A stretch of DNA of 12,385 nt from Echinostoma caproni (Eukaryota > Platyhelminthes > Trematoda > Plagiorchiida > Echinostomatidae): NCBI GenBank assembly GCA_900618425.1, contig UZAN01039665.1:45933-58317 (forward strand), written 5' to 3'. Numbering within the stretch: position 1 is the stretch's first letter; every line of letters begins with the position of its first letter. The notes below the pieces were generated by a model that saw only the letters and a program-made list of their open reading frames with translations, was not told the DNA's origin and ran no database searches. Shown here piece after piece: positions 1 through 8,199 of the stretch. Made by a program: the position numbers and the translations under genes.

Positions 1-243
1 GTGTTGTGGGGTAGGGTGTAACGCGATTTGCGTAACTCAAACAAAGTACAACACAGAGCAACTATCTAGTAGGACAATGGATACACCACTATCATACAAA
101 ACGTACAGAAATAACATAATGGATGAAAACTGACCAAAATAGAACAATGAAGGGCAAACAGCACAATTGAGTTGAAATATATTTGAAATGAAAAATAGGT
201 TTATAAATGTTTCATTTATCTGCTGATTGTAAAGCGTCAGCTG

Positions 244-256
244 CCCCCCCCCCCCC
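244..256. repeat. poly-C tract next to an ambiguous base
   Basis: A run of 13 C residues is followed two bases later by an N at 259, the only ambiguous base I noticed in the window. Long homopolymers commonly cause miscalls, so both the run length and the following bases are uncertain. No function is implied. Confidence 0.95.
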
Positions 257-262
257 AANCAC

Positions 263-278
263 GTAAAGTAAAGTAAAG
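263..278. repeat. (GTAAA)3 short tandem repeat
   Basis: Three full copies of GTAAA plus one extra base lie just after the poly-C tract and the N. This is a simple-sequence microsatellite with no coding meaning. Confidence 0.85.
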
Positions 279-279
279 C

Positions 280-1400
280 TTTGTGCACCCGATAGGATGA
301 ATTTTCAGCATTTTCGATAAGTTACAGTGTGGAAAACGTTAAGCATTGGAAAAAGAAAAAATGTACATTTACGAAATGTAAAACAAACGGATTAGATGAG
401 AGTTTAATGTGGCAGATGATTGTTCAGGTCAGTAATAATATTTGCTCGAAACGCTTTGCACAATGTTAAGTAAAATTACCCAATGTTCTCGGTAGCAGTC
501 TGTGCTTCAAGGGCTTTGTGAAACCCAATCAAGTTGTATCACATACCAGACAATGACAGGTTATGTTTTTGCACTGGTAGATAGAATCTCGCTTTAATTC
601 ACTGATTTATCTCCTGTAACATAATAGACAATGGGGTTAATAACATGACGAAATGAAATTCTACGTAGACTGCCTGGATAAACAAAACACGCCTCACTGA
701 AACGCCCTTGCCACTCACACTGATTCTGCATGCAGTGGTGATGACCAACGAACAAGGGGAGATTACAAACAAAATTCCGCGTTAAATCGCGTAAACCACT
801 AAGTGGGGGAATCTTATTTGAAGCACATATTTATAGAGGTCTCCCTACTAAACCGATCAAAGTAGTTGGACTATGTAAATATCAGGGACGGTGACAACAT
901 TCGAGCCCTTTGCATGCATGTCACGCACACGTGGCCTCAACGTGTGTTTTACTAGCTAAGCTACTATACCGCATTTAGAAGTTCTGGTAGTTTTACATGA
1001 GGTTGTCTGCCCAACCTCAGAAAACGTATGTGGGCGAATCAACTGGCGTGCAATCAGGCCGCCACAAAAGGATTTGCGGAGAATGATTTGGGATCCATAT
1101 TAAAGTTGTAGTCGTTTGGTTAAGCTGTGCAAAATAAGAGTTTCTTTCGTGTGCCCGTCTAAGGCCTCTGATATCTTAGAAATTCGATTACAAATTAAAA
1201 ACTTCCATGGAATCTGCCAAATAAATAAATACAAACTTTGAATATTGTCTAATTTAAGCTTATTACTGCGTTATCGTGCATGAAATGCTAATCACCCCCT
1301 AACTTATCGGTAAGAAAATCATTCAGGTGGATCACATTTTGTATACCGATGATACAACCCATCACCTGAAAGGTAAACCAAGTGAATTTTAACCGTTTTT
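280..1400. other. unassigned non-coding stretch
   Basis: I see no gene, RNA gene or recognisable element here. Open frames are short and stop-rich on both strands, and composition is AT-rich. Short palindromic pairs such as 926-932 with 940-946 are within chance expectation. The part after about 1400 may belong to the 5' end of the decayed Tc1-like element that follows. Confidence 0.6.
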
Positions 1401-1553
1401 CCTCTGGTGATATGAGATGCCAATAAATCCACTCCGAGTGTTGTCGTTAAAGTGCACTCCATACACCGTCACGTGAGTTTTATGATTCAGTCATGCTATG
1501 CGTGTCCTGCACACTTATGCAATATTCAACAGTTTTCTCTTCGCAGAAGATAA

Positions 1554-2455
1554 TTGAACGATGTCCGCGGATATGTCACTTGTAGAAACAAAACGAACGG
1601 TTCGAAGAACAGCTCAAAGTTATCTGAGCTTAAACTAAGACCTGAGCTGCGGCAAAGGACTGTCCGTAGAAAATTTGTTCATATTAGTATAATTCTAAGA
1701 ATGAACGCGGAAATCGAGGAAGTATCTCTGATAAAGACGAGAGATACCACTTATATGCTACTTCAAGACATCTAACACATGCGTACAAGTTACAGCGATC
1801 AATGAAATCGGGTATGCGTGTGCGATGTGTACCACAACTACTACAAACCGCATCACAGCTCAATTTCAGGAGACTGAAATCTGTATTACGGATCAAAACT
1901 TGTCTTATTGTTGGTCCATTTATGTAGGCTAGCAATACGTTCACTGAATATCTGAACTGAGTGACCTGACATTTGACCACAAGAAAAATTCACTCTCAAT
2001 GGCCCTAATGAACCCAAGTATTACTGTCATGACTTTCTTAGATGCAAGATGCAACTAATTGTGGTGATGTTTCTAACATGGTCTGAGGGGCAGTTTGTGA
2101 GGATGAAAGGTCTCAACTGGGAATTCTCATTGGAAATCAGACTGGGTGATTCCAGAATTATCATTCTCCGAAACGAAATCCCCTCTGTACACAGACCCCA
2201 AATCACTACAATGTGTCTTCCATGGCGGAACATCCAGGCAATTTACTGGTTAGCTCACAGCCTGGACATGAACCCGGTTGAAAATACTTGGCATGAGAGG
2301 AAACTTATTTACGAGCATGGAAATAAGCTCCGGACCCTCCGCAAATAAATTAAAGTTAGTTCCATAGGTGGAAGGATTTTGAAGTTCAGACAAACCGGAA
2401 CCCAAGTGAAAAATGTATGAGCGATTCTTTTGAGTTATTACCACTTAATACGAGC
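1554..2455 (+). mobile_element. decayed Tc1-like (DD34E) DNA transposon
   Basis: Pieces of a Tc1/mariner-superfamily transposase appear in the expected order. First comes an N-terminal helix-turn-helix-like piece around 1614-1690, with SSKLSELKL followed by RTVRRKF. Next is the block before the first catalytic Asp (1928-1980), then a piece resembling the family's KFTLNGP / YYCHDF block (1983-2045). A remnant of the GGGSVMVWGA segment follows (2051-2095), then the DNA-H to SPDLNPIEN region (2169-2300), then a C-terminal tail around 2349-2440. The pieces occupy different frames and are broken by stops, so the copy is dead. A still weaker N-terminal match may start near 1400. I could not identify terminal inverted repeats or TA target duplications, so the ends are approximate. 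The Tc1 family assignment is established knowledge; the alignment was done by eye. Confidence 0.75.
1928..2348 (+). pseudogene. Tc1-like transposase catalytic core, broken
   Basis: An intact enzyme of this family would cut and paste its own element in the nucleus using a DDE triad. Here the first Asp survives at 1975-1977 (context TFDHKK), followed by a frameshift into KFTLNGPNEP and YYCHDF (from 1983). The middle Asp position reads Glu at 2175-2177, in the context NEIPSVHR. The final Glu is kept at 2280-2282 in LDMNPVENTW, with 34 residues between these two, the spacing expected for DD34E. The first and second sites are about 67 codons apart, fewer than the roughly 90 usual in the family, which implies an internal deletion near 2145-2155. 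Three positions where the family has Trp read TGA (1958, 1967, 2084). Frame 0 is used for 1977-2050, another frame for 2051-2146, then frame 0 again to the stop at 2346. No function is expected. Confidence 0.8.
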
Positions 2456-2774
2456 CGCTTGGTAACCATTGGGGTATTTTGCTCCTTTTTCTGAGGAGCA
2501 GTTAATAGCATTGACCATTTCCAGGGATACATTTGTAAGATAAAACAGTTTGATAAGGTAGTATTTCCGACCCCTGTGATTGTCTTATGCGGTAAGTATC
2601 CGCGTAGCTGATGAAGCAAAGTAGTTTAGTTACTTGGCGATCGTTGAAAAGTATAGTCGAATTAACACCATTTTACGCATTAAACGTGATTTTTTGCACT
2701 GGTGATAGAGCAATCCGTGTGTAGTTCTCATATAAAATACATTACGAATTCATCCAAAGTATCTCCACGTTCCG

Positions 2775-2883
2775 TTTCGCCTGTTTGCCGAGCTTGCCAA
2801 TTTGTTTCCAGACGTAGCCACTTCATACGCACTGGTGATGAAACGTCTGGAAACACACTGCCAAGCTCGACGAACAGACGAAA
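2775..2883. repeat. long imperfect foldback (inverted repeat)
   Basis: Arms 2775-2815 and 2843-2883 are each 41 bases with no gap. As + strand RNA they form 35 Watson-Crick pairs plus one G-U. As - strand RNA they form 35 Watson-Crick pairs plus three G-U. The 27-base centre contains a further 5-bp pairing (TTCAT 2822-2826 with ATGAA 2838-2842) around an 11-base loop, leaving a 6-base bulge on one side. Such a match is far beyond chance in 12 kb. It could be a MITE-like foldback element, an inverted duplication, or a hairpin RNA precursor; the sequence alone does not decide. The arms also lie within chance open frames, which I do not consider coding. Confidence 0.9.
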
Positions 2884-3246
2884 TAGAATCCAACTACTTC
2901 GAGCCACGAGAACTGATTTTCAATACTTTGTTAACATATCTCCACATCCACATGTTTTACCATCGTTCCAAGTCATGCGTCTCAAAATGCTTCATTGAAG
3001 AGGAAACCTGTTTCTGATGACAGAGGAACAAATATTGCCTAACCGTTGGCAAGCAAATTTCGTGTGAGAGACAATCCGCTTCTTACCACCACCCATCGGG
3101 AAACATCTCGTGAGAGGAACACTCTGAATGCAGTGGGATGTGCGTGCAAACGATACATTCCCATCTCCTATATCGATATGAACAGCCACCACCTGGTTTG
3201 TCCCATCAAGCATCCATTCTAAGGGGATCGGATCTAGCACACTGGA

Positions 3247-3257
3247 GGGGGGGGGGG
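3247..3257. repeat. poly-G tract
   Basis: A run of 11 G residues. It is a homopolymer of uncertain true length, close to the (GT)n microsatellite. Confidence 0.95.
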
Positions 3258-3302
3258 ATATCATAGTACAGATTTCGGTTTAATGCTTTCTCACCACTGA
3301 GC

Positions 3303-3320
3303 GTGTGTGTGTGTGTGTGT
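3303..3320. repeat. (GT)9 microsatellite
   Basis: Nine perfect GT units. A typical dinucleotide microsatellite of eukaryotic non-coding DNA, probably variable in length between individuals. Confidence 0.97.
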
Positions 3321-4263
3321 ACGGAATAACGGTGATGTGCATGTATGTAAAATTGTACAGTCAGACTATGTGTATCGCACTCGCGTGTGAGCACAACTCA
3401 CAACATACTCTTTCGGCCGTACAATCAATCTGACTCATCAATCTTAACCCCACTGTGGGTGTTCAGAACGTGATGGAACTTTGGGAACCGATGTCCCGTT
3501 TCTCAACCGCTATGGGGGCACGCACATCCCCGTGATTTGTACGCTCCATTGATTATTGGCCTGCACTTGACTTGTCACGTTCTACTTACCTTCTCGGTTG
3601 CTCACCCAGTCGAACTGCCGAAACCCCTTTGAGTAGAGACTACTGCGCCCGTAAGGAGGCAACGGAGTAGAGAGGATTGGTCACTCGAGGCGCAAATACA
3701 ACACAGGTCACCGACTCACCTAAGAACCTGTCAATGTGGGGTTGGGAGAACACACCCGAGAAGTTCCCAGTTGCTTGTTGCTTAGGTCTTTTTGGGGCTC
3801 AACTTGAGTGCACGGATCACGCACGATCCGGTAAACTAAATCGGCATGAACTGTATATGCAGAAAATCTTTGCACTGTAACCCTGATTTGTCAACCTGCA
3901 TTTCGTTGCTAACGCCGGAGCATTTCGGTTTGCTATTCGCTTGACTGATCACCAAGTTCCAGCCCTGCAGCACAAACTAAGCAACGGAAGGTGACATCAG
4001 TTTTGGACCTGGAAACGTGCGTGGTTCCGTAGTGTCACTGAATACAAACTACACTCCAACAATGGTTCGATGGCGGTCTTTCACAAGCCTTGGGGGTACA
4101 ATCCAGGGCCAGAGCGATCTGGCATCTGAAAGACATATCTTCCCCACTCGGAGAGTACATAGGATAAAAATGGGTAAACAGCCGTTATAGAGGTCTCTGA
4201 ATTCAAGGATTCTCAACTGATTTCGCAGTATAGATAAAAGATGGATGGAGTTAAGTTTTAAGG

Positions 4264-4288
4264 AAAATAAATAAATAAAATAAATAAA
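4264..4288 (+). repeat. (AAAT)n tract, possible retroelement tail
   Basis: About six AAAT units with one extra A, read on the + strand. It directly follows the GC-elevated block at 3030-4260. It may be the 3' tail of an inserted retroelement oriented on the + strand, or just a microsatellite. Confidence 0.85.
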
Positions 4289-4555
4289 CAAGTCAATAAT
4301 TACCGTGTACAACAGTATAAATTTATTCACTTAGTATCCAAAAGGTTTGAAAGTTTTCAGTTATTTGCATCTCAACTGAGCACAATCATAAATGATACAA
4401 AAGATAAATTATTTCGGATACATTTCATTCTGCAAATCAGAATATCGTACAATTGTTAGGAGTTGATTGAGTAGCGTTTTTTGCTGGAAACGGTTTGAGC
4501 AACTAGTGCTTGCATTTATGCTTCTCAAATCCTTTTTTCTTTCTATTCATACATT

Positions 4556-4568
4556 CAATCAATCAATC
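4556..4568. repeat. (CAAT)3 microsatellite
   Basis: Three CAAT units plus one base, within a stretch also rich in CATT-type repeats (about 4540-4590). Simple sequence only. Confidence 0.8.
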
Positions 4569-4845
4569 TTTCTTGCATTCATTCATAGTTCAAAACAATT
4601 ATGGCATTCACCTTTCATTCTGTCAAGGCATTTGCAACGTAGCACCTCATAATGAAAGCATTGCACTTCCAATTCCACAATGACCAACGTTATTTCCATT
4701 CATTCTGAAAGATTTTGTAAATGTCGAACCACAAGGGCATTGATGCTCAATAATTGTTAGGTGGGGAAATCTGAAAACACACTATTGCCTATCCCCTCAA
4801 ACACCGGTTGCACCCTTTGACGCAGAGAGATTGTGGATGCAGACT

Positions 4846-4861
4846 ACACATACACACACAC
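4846..4861. repeat. interrupted (AC)n microsatellite
   Basis: An AC-alternating tract with one T interruption at 4851. Simple sequence only. Confidence 0.8.
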
Positions 4862-5675
4862 TTGGAGGTTAGTTGAACATGAAGTTTTCTGTGCTCATCA
4901 CTTAGATCTCTAAAATGAACAACAAACATAGTCTGCTTCTGCGCTTCAGTGGTTTACTGGTCCTGATGAAGCAAATTCGCCGTCCCGTGAGCAGTGAATG
5001 ATAAATTATAAATCGTTTGTTAGAGCACTCCTCTTAAATAGTGATATCTGAAACATTTTGAAGTAGCTGGAAGTCCCATATACAGATCTCAGTCTGTTTT
5101 AACATGCGATATTCTGTGATTTTACCAGTAGAACGCTGGAATTGAACAATGCAATCAGAGATTCACCAACTTTTGTCCAGTTATCGGTTAGTTTACCCAA
5201 CCAACGCTGTAATAAATCGATTGAAAACTAAACAACAAGGATAAAGATCAAGCTACCCCAAAATTACTATAGTTTTATTACACTATGGAGGTTGTTGTCG
5301 ATGGATTACGTAAGACAGGGTCTCGATTAGCGTAAAAGAACCGTCAACTTATTTCTGATGGGGTTTGGTGGATGTATACGATTTTGGAATCATGTACTTT
5401 GTGATCCCTCATTTCGATGTCATTTATGACATCAACCTACCTGAAATTCAACAAAAATTCACATTCGTCGAAGCTTGGCAGAATTAGGGCGTCGTGAATT
5501 GAAATACACAATCACATTTTCTGGAAACTGCACCTGAAAAACTTTGTTCCCCTCAACTTCTCCACACAACTTCTTCGAACGAAACCATTGCATTTAGTGG
5601 CATCAGAAAGACATTCTGACTAGGATGCGCTTCAATGATTTGGACCAAAAAGACTGATTAGGGTTGCGAATGGTC

Positions 5676-5686
5676 CGCGCGCGCGC
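5676..5686. repeat. alternating CG run
   Basis: Eleven bases of strictly alternating C and G, giving five consecutive CpG dinucleotides in otherwise AT-rich DNA. Such runs are quickly lost where CpG is methylated, so its survival mildly suggests little CpG methylation. It could form Z-DNA, but nothing else here supports a role. Confidence 0.9.
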
Positions 5687-8032
5687 TCGACTCCACCGAA
5701 CAGAGGTTGACCATCCGATACAAAAGATCACCTGGTTACGGTTGCTATGACAGTTTACAAAAACATGAGTAGTATTTGAATCTGCTAGGCTGCCTTGGGC
5801 TACTGACAGAACGATTTAAAGATTTTCCAGTATGCTTGTTGAAAGGGGAAAAAGTTTGCTTGAATTCCGTCCTCGGCAGTGTGAATGGATCCACGCCCAA
5901 AGTTTCATGGTAACATTTTCAGAACATGATTTCACACAAAAAGAATAAAGATTTCCCTAATGAATGACACTGGTTGTACCAATCTTCAATACACATACGT
6001 ATATTCATATATCCAGTTGAATTAACTAGTTGCGGTTGATAAGCACTGCGAGTTTTCAGTTATCCATTGTTAGCAATTGCCTCGTAGTAAATTTATCCCA
6101 CGAGTAACACAAGATCCTCCGTATAGAATCATAATTGAGATGAACAAATCATTCAAGAGCAAGACAGAACTAACTTCACGGAAGGAATTCGTGATTGAGC
6201 CGTCCAATTTTATGACCAGATATCCCGATTAGATTTAAACGATAGATTTGCATTTTTGGAAAGAAGTTGGTTCTTTCTTTGACAGTGACAAAAAGTCCCA
6301 TGTCCCACTTGTTGCTGGTGAAAATTTTCCTTGCCTGTCCCCGTAAACCACGAGTAAGAATTTAGATATGAAAAGGGCATGCGCCAAGTCTTATCAATAG
6401 TAAATAACAGGATAAGCCTTATCAAATCGGTGTATTTTAACGGCAGTCGAACAAACCTACACTCACATGATCACTGTTTCGTTCGTAAAGTTTGAATATT
6501 CATTTTGCCCAAAGGAAAAAATAAAGTGATGAAAATCTTACTTTTGATCACCAGATGATAAACAGAGAGGAGAAACCGGCATTAAGATTCTACCTAAAGT
6601 CATTGCCGACTTACTACACGGAGCACGCTTCATGATCGAAATGAAAATCAAATTGCAGTCTGAAGGTGTTCTCAAAATTCGCTATTATTTTCTTGTTTAA
6701 GGAATAACTCCGTTGAGAGATAAGTCTAACAATAACAGTAGCAATATTTTCATTTCGCACAATTGAATCGCGTGTAAAACGCCGACGATGCCATAATCAA
6801 GTTCCCTTTTCCAAGCAATGGCCGCTTTTGCTGTCTGCAGATTAGTAATATTTTCAGCTGATCCCTGTTACACTTCCCTTTGCTTAAAAATTCCTGGGAC
6901 CTCCAATTTCAAAGCTGGCTCTCGAAGGCACACACTGCTTATTTGAATGGAGAAGCCAGAAACCCAGGTTTGCACAAGGTACCCTAGATCATTTCCCTGC
7001 AGCTGTACACGTGCAAACCACAGTGTAATTGACCATTGAAGTATAATCAGAAAAAGCCCGATTGCTTGGAGAGAAGAATTGCATTCAGCTTTATTCATCG
7101 AACAAATATTGTGCCGAGGTTCTTGAGTAATCCCTGACATTTTGTCGTTATTTGTTCAGTACACACCCAAGACTGTTTCCGTTAAGTATTCATTCTAGGT
7201 CTCAACATGTGGAAACCAGTTATCAAAGAGTTTGTCAGTCCTTGCACTCTCTCCAGTTTTAGAAAATTACTGTTGTCCAAAATATTATCTTAAAATTCGC
7301 AGTTGCTTACACTATTCTCCTAGCCCCTCCTCCCACCACACCCTCATGGAAAACGAATTTTCTTTAAAACATGTTCTCCAAGTTTCCTTTCGTTCTCGAG
7401 TTAGTTGTGTAACCGATGTGGTCTGAATCTATTTCACTGTTTATATACCTATTTATGAATATGTTAAGTTTATCAATAGAGTAACCATTAATGCATAACG
7501 ACAAAGATGATGAACTTGTGCAATCAGGGTCGAATAATCACACAGAATTCGAATTCAAACTGTTAGCCGCTCATCTCAGCACCAACGGTAATATTATGAT
7601 ATCATATTTTGCTTGCTCCCCGGTTAACCGAGTATAGACGATCTTAAGGGTGGAAGTTCGCATCAGAATACCTCTTTTTGTTAGCACTCTCCCCTGCCTG
7701 CTTACGAACAATGATTTTCCCGCCACGCTCTTGATTTAATGAGCTGTGGGAAAATCACCCTTTTAGTCGGTGGAGTTTGTGTTTTACCGAACTTGTTAAG
7801 CTTTTTATCACCAGAATTCATAACAACACGAGACTGATTTCAAACAAATTTTAGTTTATAGCCTCACATTGAATCCCCAGCGCAGCTGGTGATACGTTCA
7901 ATCTTCTGACTATCAAAGCTAATACCGTGTATTTAAAAATTTAGGTTCTACATCTGACCACCAACTTGCAGGGATAAGTTTTATTCAGACTCTTTCCGCG
8001 AAGGATAAATCCTTGACCTACAACCTACCGTG

Positions 8033-8043
8033 TAGTTTAGGGG
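8033..8043 (+). promoter_or_regulatory. Pol III A box (tRNA-type)
   Basis: TAGTTTAGGGG fits the A-box consensus TRGYNNANNNG at every constrained position. It would position TFIIIC near the 5' end of the SINE head. Confidence 0.65.
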
Positions 8044-8076
8044 TAAGGGAGTGAAGTCCCATCCCGAAGGTTCGTT

Positions 8077-8086
8077 GTTCGAGTCC
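8077..8086 (+). promoter_or_regulatory. Pol III B box (tRNA-type)
   Basis: GTTCGAGTCC fits the B-box consensus GGTTCGANNCC except for the first base, which is T here (8076). It lies about 33 bases after the end of the A box, within the normal range for tRNA-derived promoters. Confidence 0.65.
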
Positions 8087-8107
8087 TGACAGGGACACAA
8101 AAATTAC

Positions 8108-8152
8108 GCACTGCTAACGAGTCACAAACAGGATGAAATAGCTGTCCAGTGC
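8108..8152 (+). ncRNA. degenerate type I hammerhead ribozyme
   Basis: The elements follow hammerhead order. Stem I strands GCACTG (8108-8113) and CAGTGC (8147-8152) pair perfectly over 6 bp. Core strand one is CTAACGA (8114-8120), against the consensus CUGANGA. Stem II is GTC (8121-8123) with GAT (8132-8134), three weak pairs including G-U, around an 8-base loop. Core strand two, GAAA (8135-8138), is intact. A very short stem III (8138-8145) follows, then the cleavage triplet GTC (8144-8146), so cleavage would fall after 8146. The consensus core G at 8116 is A. That base is essential in the family, so this copy is probably inactive. Stem III is too short to close on itself; some natural minimal hammerheads of this kind work as dimers. 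The layout closely resembles, from memory, the schistosome hammerhead core and stem II. Confidence 0.7.
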
Positions 8153-8199
8153 TGTTTGTCTGTCATTACCTCACAAATATTTCCATCGCAATTAAATGC

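Larger units (their letters stand above)
3030..4260. other. GC-elevated block, possibly an old retrotransposon end
   Basis: By eye this block is near 50% GC for much of its length, against about 40% or less around it, with the richest lines at about 3480-3780. It ends just before an (AAAT)n tract. A block of distinct composition followed by an A-rich tandem tail is what a non-LTR retrotransposon 3' end looks like. I see no reverse transcriptase motif, and open frames such as 3677-3880 (+) and 4049-4330 (-) match nothing I recognise. It could instead be an untranslated exon or an unrelated repeat. Confidence 0.3.
4290..8020. other. unassigned non-coding stretch
   Basis: I found no gene, RNA gene or recognisable element. 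It contains only small simple repeats, short open frames and short palindromes (for example 5416-5423 with 5426-5433) of a size expected by chance. It is AT-rich and stop-rich in all frames and fits intron or intergenic DNA. Confidence 0.6.
8026..8190 (+). mobile_element. tRNA-headed SINE with hammerhead ribozyme (SM-alpha-like), decayed
   Basis: The head carries tRNA-type A and B boxes in the right order and spacing (8033-8043 and 8077-8086). A type I hammerhead fold follows directly at 8108-8152. The schistosome SM-alpha short retroposons are known for exactly this pairing: a Pol III promoter plus a self-cleaving hammerhead in one short element. The tRNA-like part cannot be a working tRNA: the 5' arm (8026-8032) does not pair with the 3' arm, and the T stem around the B box does not form. 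The 3' end is a guess, since the similarity fades after about 8160 and I could not find target-site duplications. SINEs are non-coding and depend on LINE or Penelope-type enzymes for movement. Confidence 0.65.

Noticed and set aside
876..910. Possible second tRNA-type promoter (TTCGAGCCC near 900)
   Set aside because: The upstream candidate A box lacks the required A, spacing is poor, and no hammerhead or tail follows.
1303..1383. LYTDDTT-like motif at 1339-1359, recalling the YADD box of reverse transcriptases
   Set aside because: The open frame around it is only about 25 codons and no other reverse transcriptase motif lies nearby in any frame I read. A chance match is more likely.
2736..3016. 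Open frame of about 93 codons on the + strand with plausible-looking codon use (LFPDVATSYALVMKRLE)
   Set aside because: It runs straight through the 41-position foldback, lacks an ATG near its start and clear splice sites, and matches no family I know. An open frame of this length is not rare here.
2608..4977. Shared 13-mer CTGATGAAGCAAA near 2611 and 4963, starting like a hammerhead core
   Set aside because: One 13-mer repeat is expected by chance in this window. Neither site has a following stem II plus GAAA or a flanking stem I.
5416..5433. Perfect 8-bp palindrome with 2-base spacer
   Set aside because: One or two such palindromes are expected by chance in 12 kb, and nothing nearby suggests an operator.
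8026..8097. A functional tRNA gene (tRNA-Phe-like GAA in the loop region)
   Set aside because: The acceptor arms do not pair, and neither the T stem nor a proper D stem forms. Only the promoter boxes are kept, as in SINE heads.
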